Source: Patiriisocius marinistellae (GTDB taxonomy: Bacteria > Bacteroidota > Bacteroidia > Flavobacteriales > Flavobacteriaceae). Taken from it: a stretch of DNA of 64,000 nt. Location of the stretch: NCBI RefSeq assembly GCF_009014635.1, contig NZ_BKCF01000001.1, positions 1,178,001 to 1,242,000 of the forward strand. Direction: 5' to 3'. The notes below the pieces were generated by a model that saw only the letters and a program-made list of their open reading frames with translations, was not told the origin of the DNA and did not search any database. Position numbers and translations under genes: made by a program. This document shows positions 51,535-60,214 of this stretch, piece after piece; position 1 is the stretch's first letter, and each line of letters begins with the position of its first letter.

Positions 51535-53235
51535 CTACACGAACATTGTAACTGGATTTTCAATATAGTTGCGTAGTGTTTGTAAAAACTTTGCTCCTGT
51601 TGCTCCGTCCACTGTTCTATGATCACAGGCTAGTGTTACAGTCATTACATTACCAACAGCAATAGCTCCATTTTTAACAACTGGTTTTTGAATAATTGCA
51701 CCCACACTTAAAATAGCTGAGTTAGGAGCATTGATAATGGAAGTAAATTCTTTAATACCAAACATTCCTAAATTTGAAACAGTAAATGTACTACCGTCCA
51801 TTTCTTGAGGAGTAATTTTCTTGCTTCTCGCTTTTCCAGCCAGCTCTTTAACATTTGCTCCAATTTGTGAGAATGTCATTTGATCAGCAAATTTTAAAAC
51901 AGGAACTAATAGACCTTCATCAACAGCAACAGCAACTCCTATATGAATATGCTTTGCAATTCGAGTATTGTCTCCAGTCCATTGACTATTTACTTGTGGA
52001 TGTTTGCGAAGTGCCATTGCACAAGCTTTAACCACCATGTCATTGAAACTTATTTTTACATCAGGGTCACTATTAATTGCTGTTCTTGAAGCAATAGCAT
52101 TATCCATATCTAACTCAATTGTTAGGTAATAATGTGGTGCCGTAAATTTTGATTCGCCTAAACGTCTCGCTATGGTTTTACGCATTTGAGAGTTTTTAAT
52201 CTCCTCAAAACTTTCAGTACCAACAGGTGTGTAAGAGGCTGCACCTCCAGCACTAGGCTGGTAGTTTTCAATATCAGTCTTTACAATACGCCCATTTTCT
52301 CCACTCCCATTTACTTGAGCCAAATTAATACCTTTATCTTCGGCCATTTTTTTAGCTAATGGTGAAGCAAAAATGCGTTTGTTAGAAGATGAACTTGAAC
52401 TCGAGGATGGTTTTGAAGTTTTTGACGCTTCTTTATTCTCATCTTTCTTATCGTCCTTTTTCTCTTGTTTCTTATCGGTTGACTTTTCCTCTTTCTTTGG
52501 AGTTTCTTTTTTAGGGGTAGATTTTGTTTCTGTAATTCCAGAAACATCAGTCCCTTTTGGGCCTACAATAGCTAATAATGCATCTACTTTTGCTGTTTCG
52601 CCTTCTTGAATCCCTATTTTTAAAAGCGTTCCAGAGTGGAATGATTCAAATTCCATTGTTGCTTTATCGGTTTCAATTTCAGCAAGGATATCTCCTTCTT
52701 CAATAGCGTCACCTTCCTGCTTGAGCCAAGATGCAACAGTACCTTCTTCCATTGTGTCACTTAATCGTGGCATTGTGATTACGGTTACACCTTCGGGTAA
52801 GTTTGAGCTGTTATCGTTTGAAGATTCTTCTTTCTCTTCGGAAACGTCACTTTCTTTTGAAGTGTCTTCTTCAGATTCATCTTCTTCAGATTTATCACTT
52901 TCTTCTTTTTCGGCATTATCATCAGTTTCATCCTTGGAATCATCTTTAGATGTTGCCTCATTTCCGCCGCCATTTAAATGCTCAGAAATGTCTTCTCCTT
53001 CTTCACCAATAATAGCTAAAAGTGTATCTACTTTTGCCGTTTCACCTTCCTCAATACCAATGTGGAGTAGTGTTCCTTCATGAAAGGACTCAAATTCCAT
53101 CGTGGCTTTATCTGTCTCAATTTCGGCAAGGATATCGCCTTCTTCAACAGCGTCACCTACTTTTTTAAGCCAACTGGCAACGGTGCCTTCTTCCATAGTG
53201 TCGCTTAATCGCGGCATGTTAATCACTGTAGCCAT
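51535..53235 (-). CDS. pdhC: Pyruvate dehydrogenase E2, dihydrolipoamide acetyltransferase
   Basis: 566 residues. Two tandem lipoyl domains (residues 1-78 and about 134-212) each carry the lipoylated Lys in EIETDKATMEFES and repeat MPRLSDTMEEGTVASWLK. They are joined by a very acidic Ser/Glu/Asp linker and followed by a Lys/Ser-rich linker. The subunit-binding domain (FASPLAKKMAEDKGINLAQV) begins near 288. The acetyltransferase domain (about 340-566) ends with the catalytic motif ACDHRTVDGATGAKFLQTL (His and Asp). It passes acetyl groups to CoA and forms the core of the complex. It directly follows pdhA (3-bp gap). Confidence 0.96.
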   Translation of the reverse strand: MATVINMPRLSDTMEEGTVASWLKKVGDAVEEGDILAEIETDKATMEFESFHEGTLLHIGIEEGETAKVDTLLAIIGEEGEDISEHLNGGGNEATSKDDSKDETDDNAEKEESDKSEEDESEEDTSKESDVSEEKEESSNDNSSNLPEGVTVITMPRLSDTMEEGTVASWLKQEGDAIEEGDILAEIETDKATMEFESFHSGTLLKIGIQEGETAKVDALLAIVGPKGTDVSGITETKSTPKKETPKKEEKSTDKKQEKKDDKKDENKEASKTSKPSSSSSSSSNKRIFASPLAKKMAEDKGINLAQVNGSGENGRIVKTDIENYQPSAGGAASYTPVGTESFEEIKNSQMRKTIARRLGESKFTAPHYYLTIELDMDNAIASRTAINSDPDVKISFNDMVVKACAMALRKHPQVNSQWTGDNTRIAKHIHIGVAVAVDEGLLVPVLKFADQMTFSQIGANVKELAGKARSKKITPQEMDGSTFTVSNLGMFGIKEFTSIINAPNSAILSVGAIIQKPVVKNGAIAVGNVMTVTLACDHRTVDGATGAKFLQTLRNYIENPVTMFV

Positions 53236-53238
53236 AGC

Positions 53239-54237
53239 TTATAATTTATGTGGTAAAAATGGATAGTTCTCTTGATCGTAAACAACATCGTACATCACGT
53301 TTTTGTCTGGATAAGGTGACTCGTCTGCAAATTTTTCACATTCTTTTACCTTGTCTTTAACGCGTTTGTCAATTGCTTTTATTTCTTCTTCGGTAGCCCA
53401 TTTTTTCTCGTATATATTGTGCAATACGTAGCTAATTGGGTCCTCTTCTTGTTTTTTAGCAACTTCGTCTTTTGTACGATAATGTTGTGCATCACTCATT
53501 GAATGCCCTCTATAACGGTAGGTTCTAATCTCTAAAAACGTAGGTCCGTCACCTCGTCTTGCGCGCTCCATTGCTTCGTCCATTTCTTTTGCAACAACCT
53601 CTGGCTTCATACCATCCACAGGTTTACAAGGCATTTCATAACCTAAACCTAGTTTCCAAATATCTGTATGGTTTGATGTTCTTGCTACAGATGTTCCCAT
53701 TGCGTATCCATTGTTTTCACAACAGAAAACTACTGGGAGTTTCCAGAGCATAGCCATGTTAAATGTTTCGTGTAATGATCCTTGACGTACTGCACCATCA
53801 CCCATATAACAAAGTGTAACAGCATTGTCTCCTTTGTATTTGTCACCAAATGCAAGTCCAGCGCCTAGAGGAATTTGTCCTCCTACGATACCGTGACCTC
53901 CATAAAATCGATGTTCTTTAGAGAAAATATGCATTGAGCCACCAAGTCCTTGTGAAGTTCCAGTTGCTTTTCCATATAATTCTGCCATTACCTTTTTTGG
54001 GTCAACACCCATACCTATAGGTTGCACATGGTTACGGTATGCTGTAATCATTTTATCTTTAGTCAAATCCATTGCATGTAATGCTCCTGCAAGTACTGCT
54101 TCTTGACCATTATATAGGTGTAGAAAACCTCTAACTTTTTGATTAATATATACTTGCGCTAATTTGTCTTCAAATTTGCGCCAGAATAACATATTCTCAT
54201 ACCAATCAAGGTAGGTTTTTTTGGTGATTTTTTTCAT
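53239..54237 (-). CDS. pdhA: Pyruvate dehydrogenase E1 alpha subunit
   Basis: 332 residues. The thiamine-diphosphate-dependent E1 alpha subunit with the TPP motif GDGAVRQGSLHETFNMAMLW to ENN (residues 147-178), SMHIFSKEHRFYGGHGIVGG, and the phosphorylation-loop region YRYRGHSMSDAQHYRTKDE. It decarboxylates pyruvate together with E1 beta. The E1 beta gene is not next to it in this window, so pdhB must be elsewhere. It is the first gene of the pdhA-pdhC pair. Confidence 0.96.
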   Translation of the reverse strand: MKKITKKTYLDWYENMLFWRKFEDKLAQVYINQKVRGFLHLYNGQEAVLAGALHAMDLTKDKMITAYRNHVQPIGMGVDPKKVMAELYGKATGTSQGLGGSMHIFSKEHRFYGGHGIVGGQIPLGAGLAFGDKYKGDNAVTLCYMGDGAVRQGSLHETFNMAMLWKLPVVFCCENNGYAMGTSVARTSNHTDIWKLGLGYEMPCKPVDGMKPEVVAKEMDEAMERARRGDGPTFLEIRTYRYRGHSMSDAQHYRTKDEVAKKQEEDPISYVLHNIYEKKWATEEEIKAIDKRVKDKVKECEKFADESPYPDKNVMYDVVYDQENYPFLPHKL

Positions 54238-54411
54238 CGAGTGCTGTGATTAGTTCTCATAGCAAATGGTGCCATGGGTATAACAAAAATAACATATTTG
54301 TGTAGACTATAAAACCTCTATTTTATTAAATAAAATTGAAAAGGTTTTCTTGTCTTAATGCAGTGTTTGTTTATAGTCAGAAATTTGCCCTTTAGTGTTA
54401 AGGTTTAAGTC

Positions 54412-54897
54412 TTATTTCAAAAAAGAGCTGTCAAACACTAATGGTAATAAGTCTTTAATAGAATTTGCTTTTACCACTTTTCCCTTTTCGCCCATGAAAT
54501 AGACTGTCATAGGTGATTTTTGATTTACTTCATATTCGGCAAGAGATTGTCGGCAGGCTCCGCAAGGTGGAGTAGGGGTTTCAACTATATGCTTTAAAGA
54601 CTTAACAGTAAGCGCTACGTTGTTTACTGCAACTCCTGGGTAGGTTGCTCCTGCATAAAATACTGCAACACGTTCTGCACAAAGACCAGAAGGGTATGCT
54701 GCATTTTCTTGATTGTTGCCTAGAACAACTTCGCCATTGGCTAATTGTAAGGCTGCACCAACCATAAAAGACGAATAAGGCGCATAAGCTCTGTCTCGAG
54801 CTTCTTGCGCCTTATTCATTAATTGTTGAATGTCTTTTGGTAATTCTGTAATAGAATCATATACCTCTAGAACTGTTTCAATGATGTGTTTTTTCAA
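54412..54897 (-). CDS. cdd: Cytidine deaminase
   Basis: 161 residues from the TTG at 54897, 4 bp after the porV stop; a longer frame to 54963 overlaps porV and adds residues without family likeness. The enzyme deaminates cytidine/deoxycytidine to uridine. Motifs: YAPYSSFMVGAAL, then the zinc site CAERVAVFYAG (Cys and catalytic Glu) and PPCGACRQSLAEY with two further Cys. It probably shares a transcript with porV upstream. Confidence 0.93.
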   Translation of the reverse strand: MKKHIIETVLEVYDSITELPKDIQQLMNKAQEARDRAYAPYSSFMVGAALQLANGEVVLGNNQENAAYPSGLCAERVAVFYAGATYPGVAVNNVALTVKSLKHIVETPTPPCGACRQSLAEYEVNQKSPMTVYFMGEKGKVVKANSIKDLLPLVFDSSFLK

Positions 54898-54901
54898 TGG
54901 T

Positions 54902-56062
54902 CTAGTATTCGTCGTATTCGTCACCAAAATTAAATGTAAGTCCAAAACGAAGCGTTCCTTCAAGTGGGCTTACAACTTGTGATGTTGAGAATAGGTATGA
55001 TAAATCAATACCGATTGATGTGTATTTAAAACCTGCACCTAATGAAGCAAATTTTCTAGAACCTTTTTCATCACTTTCATTAAAGTAACCAGCTCTAAAT
55101 GCAAATACATCTTGGTACGAATACTCAGCTCCTAAAGCCCAAGTAAATTCTTTTAATTCTTCGCTAAAACCATCTGGTGCATCACCAAAAGAAGAGAAAA
55201 TACCACTTACAAAACTCTCGTTAGCAAAATCATCTTGGCTGTTAATTGTTCCGTCATTATTAGAGTCACTTGGAGTAGGAACTAATAATTTGTTTACTTC
55301 AAGACCGGCAGATACTTTATTGTACTCGTCTAGGATAAAATCAAATCCACCACCAAGCGCCATGTTTGTTGGTAGGTTGTTTTCTTGCCCTGTTTCGTCA
55401 TACTTTAATTTAGGACCAATGTTTGAAAAGTTAAATCCTAATCTCCAGCGTCCATCAAAACTATCGTAGGCAATTTCTTCACTTTGGTAGTATCCCGAAA
55501 TATCTACTCCAAATGTACTTGCAGCACTTGCATCTTCGTTTGCTGTTTGTAATTTCAAATCACTTCGAATGTATCTTCCAGCTACTGCCATAGAAAAACG
55601 CTCGCTTAATCTTAATGAATATGAAACATCAAATAGAAGTTCGTTTGGTTTTACTAAAAGTGGTTCTTGATCTGCTGTTTGGCGTAGCTCAATTTCACCA
55701 TTACTAAAATATCTAAAAGATGCTCCAACGGCACTTCTTTCATTTAATCTGTTATAATATGTAATATTTCCGAGGAAAATATCATTTACAAGGTTACTTA
55801 AGTAGGGTGTGTATGTTACACCAACACCTTGTTTTGATAGTGCAAATGCATATTTGGCAGGATTCCATTGCTGTGAAAAAGCATCTGAGGAAGTCCAAAC
55901 GCCCATATCAGCCATACCAGCAGATCTAGCATCAGCGGCAATTAGCATAAACGGTACGCCAGTTGTGATTACACGCTGGTCAATATTTGAGTTTGGGTCA
56001 TCTTGTGCAAACCCATTGATTGTGATTAAGGTAATAAGTAAGGGTAATAATATCTTCTTCAT
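54902..56062 (-). CDS. porV: Type IX secretion system outer-membrane protein PorV
   Basis: 386 residues from the ATG at 56062; an in-frame TTG at 56083 would put eight residues before a normal signal peptide (MKKILLPLLITLITINGFAQ) and is not preferred. The mature protein starts DDPNSNIDQRVITTGVPFML, then ARSAGMADMGVWTSSD, the conserved PorV/LptO front, and continues as a FadL-like barrel ending LRFGLTFNFGDEYDEY. PorV brings type IX cargo to the PorU sortase at the outer membrane. A Ca-binding-like stretch (SDSNNDGTINSQDD) lies mid-barrel. It follows porU by about 40 bp. Confidence 0.95.
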   Translation of the reverse strand: MKKILLPLLITLITINGFAQDDPNSNIDQRVITTGVPFMLIAADARSAGMADMGVWTSSDAFSQQWNPAKYAFALSKQGVGVTYTPYLSNLVNDIFLGNITYYNRLNERSAVGASFRYFSNGEIELRQTADQEPLLVKPNELLFDVSYSLRLSERFSMAVAGRYIRSDLKLQTANEDASAASTFGVDISGYYQSEEIAYDSFDGRWRLGFNFSNIGPKLKYDETGQENNLPTNMALGGGFDFILDEYNKVSAGLEVNKLLVPTPSDSNNDGTINSQDDFANESFVSGIFSSFGDAPDGFSEELKEFTWALGAEYSYQDVFAFRAGYFNESDEKGSRKFASLGAGFKYTSIGIDLSYLFSTSQVVSPLEGTLRFGLTFNFGDEYDEY

Positions 56063-56098
56063 GAGGTATAAAAATTTTGACAAATATAAATTTTAATT

Positions 56099-59000
56099 TT
56101 ATAGGATAACTAGTTTTTCAATTTTTTCAGTCTGCTGGTTAGTTAACGGAGATTTTACAGTAATCTTATAAACATACACACCTTTTCCTATTCGATCACC
56201 AAAATCATCTCTTCCATCCCAGATAATTTCTCTAATGAGGTTGCCACCATTTGTAGGGTAACTTCCTGAAATTGTTTTTACAACCTTCCCAGTAACAGTG
56301 AAGATTTGTACTTGAACATCTAAAAATGGTTCTTCAGCTTTATTGTGGTTAAACCAAAACTCAGTATAGTTAACAAAAGGATTAGGGTAGTTAAGTACAC
56401 GGTCTAATGCTAATTCTCCGTCGCCAGTGACTATAAATTGTATTTCTGCTGTGGAGGAATTGTTGTAGGTGTCCCATGCTTTTAAAGTAAGTGTATGTAG
56501 TCCTTCTTCTAAATCTCTTAATTTATATGTTGTTGTTCCATTTGTGTAATCATCAACATTAGCTTGATAATAATCATTTAGTTTAAATGGGTTTTCTTCA
56601 TCTCCGTCAAGAATTGCAATAATATCATGCCCAATACCGCTAGCTGTATTAATACCATTTCCGTCTTGAAGATTTGCGATAAGGTTAGGGGAATCATTTG
56701 TAATTCCTCCAGAGACAAAACTCTCATCGTTCATAAATAATTGAATAATAGGTCCTGTGGTGTCTGTTCCTGCATTGGGGTTGAGTCCTCCCACTTGCAC
56801 ATCTAGATTAAATCCTGTATTATCTAAAAGTATATTTTCTTTTTGAGCATAAAAGCTTACTTTTCCATTGCCCACTGGAATTTGAACATCTTGGGGTACA
56901 ATGAAATCTACCTCAAATTCACCATTAGTTACAGTCGCCTGTCCATTAAAAAGAATCTCTCCAAGTGTTGTAAAGTTTAAGATGGCTAGGCCTCCATTAT
57001 TAGGGAATTGCGACCCGTCATTCCCTAGTGTTTGTCGTTCTTGTCTTTTGTCAAATAATTTTACTTCCACAACACCATTGTAAGTTGGATCTAATGCTCC
57101 AGATGCGGTTGTAACTTGTCCTCCTAGTTTTGCGTAGCTTAAACCTTGTAATACAATACCGCTTTGTGAAATGGGTGCGTCGTTAATTGTAGTAAGGCGA
57201 ATGTCTTTCTTCGGAAATGCTAATGGCATTGCAGGATCTCCCACATAAAAAACTACGCGTCTGTTTGAATTTCCAGCAAGTTCATTTTTTGAAATTCGAA
57301 GTCCTTCGGCTGGTAGGTCAGGGATGTCTTGTCCAAACCCAAAAATTTCATCAGCAAGTAATTCATTTAACATTGAGCCTGTTCCTACACCAATGGAGCG
57401 CGTTGTTGTTATTAATGAAATAGCACCTCCATCTTTATTCCAGTATGTTAACTCACCCGCTGTGGTTCTTGTAGGTAGATCAAATTTTGTAAACTCACAG
57501 GTTACCGTTACAATTAATGGATATCTATTCTCATTTCTTAACGTGAGGGCTGTCTCTTTTGTAAATATAAATTCTTTTGCAAGACCATCTTCTCCACCAT
57601 GACCAAAATAATTTACAATTAAAGCACCTACTTCAATATCGTTTTTTACTATGCCATTAACTTGAGGATACCTATTACCTCCAGCTGAGGTTTGTTGTTC
57701 AAATGCATCTATATGTATTTTTTTAACATTAACAAATGGTTTTGCAGCCGATATGTCGTCAGCTAATCCATCTAAAGTAAGTTGAAGTGAATTAAATTCG
57801 GAATATGTATCTGCGTCATCAGAAATCATTAAAATATTATTTCTCCAATTACCGTAAGATGCTTTTGCCTCGTACGCAATAATTTTATCTACTAGGGTGT
57901 TTGCCAGTCCTACGTTATCAGCAACCATTCTCCCTAAAGCAATATCTAATGTCTCAGTGTCCTCCATTTGTCCTTCCTCTTGCTCCATCATGCCATAGAA
58001 GTCATCACTCATATAGGAGGTGAATGTACTTGTGCTCTGTTGCGTATGAAAGGTAGGTACTGTGTTGTTGTTTCCAGGTAATCTGTTTTTATAATCTACA
58101 GAGGTGTCACCAAAAAAATTAATATATTTTACCCGTTTATCTGGAGCGGAAGCGTTTTCATATACATAACGTACAAAATTACGAATAGCTCCTATATCCT
58201 GTTTTCCACTAGAAAACTCTTGGTAAATTTTATCTGTTGTTACAACTTTTACACTAGTGCCTCTAATGTTTCGGTGGTGGTCTGCTAATCTTAAAGCAGG
58301 TTGTATCAAAAAGGGTGCGGTAATAATCAAATAGTCAATATCTTTAAAATTTCCGGAGGCATCATTAAAGATTGTTCCTTTGAGGTTTTGGTTAGGTACA
58401 TTGCTACTGCCTATTTCAACAGGTTGTAAGTAGTTTGATGGATTTATGGCAACATATTCTCTAATTTCACCTAAGGTAGCTTTAAAGCTGAAATTTCCGG
58501 CATTTGATTCATTTTGTGTTGATGTAATATTTTGTGGATTTGTAACATCCCAAACTTGAGAAAATTGAGAGGCATTACCTATTGAATATTCACCAACACC
58601 AGATTGTGTTGCTACATTGTTATTTCTGAATTGAAGTTGTCCATCTGTTCCTACGAGTTGGCGTAAGGCGTTAATACGAATAAAATCTAAATATCCCTTA
58701 CTTGAAGGGTTGTTGCCGTTGTTGTAAAGCATGTTGATAGTAACAATGTCTCCACTTGCTGGAATTTGAACAGGAGCAATATTTGTAGCTGGTTGAACGC
58801 TTAGTAAAGTGGGTTCGTTTATAACATTAAATGTAACAGGGTTTAAAGCAGCACCATTTACAGAAATTGCCATTGAAGTAGGGTTCTCAGAGGCAGATGC
58901 AATTCTATACTCCATTTCCATAGTACTACCAGGAACTATATTTGGAAAAGTGAGTTCAAATGTTTGGTCATTTTCAATGTCAAAACGATTTCCAAACCAG

Positions 59001-59998
59001 CTACGTCCTACTTTTGCGGGACTTTCCTCATCATTTTCAATAAACTTATAGTCATTGAACGTGGTTATTTGTGGGCCACTAGATGTTGGTTCATTCATAG
59101 GTTGTACCCTTAAGCCATTATTTCCTCCCGAAGTTATATAGTAGTAAGAGTCATCACTATATGGGTTGATATTAGAGTCATTTTCCTCTACCCAGCCTAA
59201 TGTGCTTGTTGCATAAAATAAAATACGGTCTCCATTATCAAAAGATCCATCTCCCTCTCCGATTACTTGAATGCTTGTCTCTGGTAAATCAAACAAGTCG
59301 TTGTTTAATGAATTGAGTAAGGGTAAAGATTGACCGCCATGCCCATAAATTTTAATGGTTCTTGGGTCTACACCATCGGTATTAAGCCCTATATCATTCA
59401 AAAAGTTTTTGTCAATACTATGAACGCCAGTTTCATTAACTTTAAATTTATACCAATTTCCAGTAGCTAGAACTGAGTTAGTTATTGGAATCCTAAAGCT
59501 ATTTTGTCTATTTGAATCATAGTTGTATTGTATTTGAAAAGATTTTACCTTTTGAATACGACCATTAATTTTTACAATTGGTGATAATGTTAATATTGTA
59601 TAAATTTTATCACGAGCTTTTGAGCTTGTAATATTTGCATTGATGTTGCTCGGGACATTATAGGTGTTAATAGATTCAAGTTCTTTTTGAGAAATTGAAG
59701 TATAAGAAATGTTTGTAATATTTAATGAAGTAGGGGCGGCATAATTAGAGTCTATCCAAGTATCTGTATATTGATTGTTGTCCTTGTCTATTTGTAATTT
59801 AAGTTGGTCTTTTGCGTACTCAGTTACAGATTTCCCAGTGTTTTTTGTAGCTGCTTTTTCAGTGCTTGTTTTTTTTGCTGCAATATTTTTAGAAAGTGTT
59901 GCGCTCTCTTCCCATTGAATGGTAATTGTTTTAGTTTGTTGCGCAACACTTGTGATGGCGCTTGATATAATAATCAATAGTATAAATATCTTTTTCAT
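56099..59998 (-). CDS. porU: Type IX secretion system sortase PorU
   Basis: 1,299 residues. Signal peptide about 1-19 (ending SVAQ). The C25 (gingipain-like) peptidase domain is in the middle: YMSDDFYGMMEQEEGQMEDT, DIALGRMVADNVGLANTLVD, the His motif NYFGHGGEDGLAKEF and the Cys motif VTVTCEFTKFDLPTRTTAGE. It removes the C-terminal sorting domain of cargo and attaches cargo to the surface anchor. The protein itself ends with a sorting-type C-terminus (YPNPFVNYTEFWFNHN ... GKGVYVYKITV ... EKLVIL), as known for PorU. A TATATTTG -7 box lies at 60016-60023. It is divergent from gldJ. Confidence 0.96.
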   Translation of the reverse strand: MKKIFILLIIISSAITSVAQQTKTITIQWEESATLSKNIAAKKTSTEKAATKNTGKSVTEYAKDQLKLQIDKDNNQYTDTWIDSNYAAPTSLNITNISYTSISQKELESINTYNVPSNINANITSSKARDKIYTILTLSPIVKINGRIQKVKSFQIQYNYDSNRQNSFRIPITNSVLATGNWYKFKVNETGVHSIDKNFLNDIGLNTDGVDPRTIKIYGHGGQSLPLLNSLNNDLFDLPETSIQVIGEGDGSFDNGDRILFYATSTLGWVEENDSNINPYSDDSYYYITSGGNNGLRVQPMNEPTSSGPQITTFNDYKFIENDEESPAKVGRSWFGNRFDIENDQTFELTFPNIVPGSTMEMEYRIASASENPTSMAISVNGAALNPVTFNVINEPTLLSVQPATNIAPVQIPASGDIVTINMLYNNGNNPSSKGYLDFIRINALRQLVGTDGQLQFRNNNVATQSGVGEYSIGNASQFSQVWDVTNPQNITSTQNESNAGNFSFKATLGEIREYVAINPSNYLQPVEIGSSNVPNQNLKGTIFNDASGNFKDIDYLIITAPFLIQPALRLADHHRNIRGTSVKVVTTDKIYQEFSSGKQDIGAIRNFVRYVYENASAPDKRVKYINFFGDTSVDYKNRLPGNNNTVPTFHTQQSTSTFTSYMSDDFYGMMEQEEGQMEDTETLDIALGRMVADNVGLANTLVDKIIAYEAKASYGNWRNNILMISDDADTYSEFNSLQLTLDGLADDISAAKPFVNVKKIHIDAFEQQTSAGGNRYPQVNGIVKNDIEVGALIVNYFGHGGEDGLAKEFIFTKETALTLRNENRYPLIVTVTCEFTKFDLPTRTTAGELTYWNKDGGAISLITTTRSIGVGTGSMLNELLADEIFGFGQDIPDLPAEGLRISKNELAGNSNRRVVFYVGDPAMPLAFPKKDIRLTTINDAPISQSGIVLQGLSYAKLGGQVTTASGALDPTYNGVVEVKLFDKRQERQTLGNDGSQFPNNGGLAILNFTTLGEILFNGQATVTNGEFEVDFIVPQDVQIPVGNGKVSFYAQKENILLDNTGFNLDVQVGGLNPNAGTDTTGPIIQLFMNDESFVSGGITNDSPNLIANLQDGNGINTASGIGHDIIAILDGDEENPFKLNDYYQANVDDYTNGTTTYKLRDLEEGLHTLTLKAWDTYNNSSTAEIQFIVTGDGELALDRVLNYPNPFVNYTEFWFNHNKAEEPFLDVQVQIFTVTGKVVKTISGSYPTNGGNLIREIIWDGRDDFGDRIGKGVYVYKITVKSPLTNQQTEKIEKLVIL

Positions 59999-60015
59999 GC
60001 CTTATTTTAACGTTC

Positions 60016-60023
60016 CAAATATA
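60016..60023 (-). promoter_or_regulatory. -7 box for the porU-porV-cdd unit
   Basis: Minus strand TATATTTG, exact to TAnnTTTG, 17 bp before the porU ATG; a TTTA lies about 20 bp further upstream. Confidence 0.5.
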
Positions 60024-60214
60024 CACTTAGTATAGGGTACATTTAAAGTTTTTCCTAATATGTAGTTTTAATATAATAATAGTTTAAAGAAACCGTTTCA
60101 AAGAAGTTAGTTGTATTTACGAGTGAAAACTAACACGTATTAATTTATAAAATAATATTGCATTTTATACGTTAATCATTATATTGCGAACCCAATTCTT
60201 TCATAATTAGAAGT

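Noticed and set aside
52356-53083. Long open frames opposite and beside the pdhC linker
   Set aside because: Low-complexity shadows of the acidic and Lys-rich linker; no start context and no family.
54898-54963. Longer start for cdd overlapping porV
   Set aside because: The extra residues are an antisense-free second frame of porV without family likeness; TTG 54897 fits the family start.
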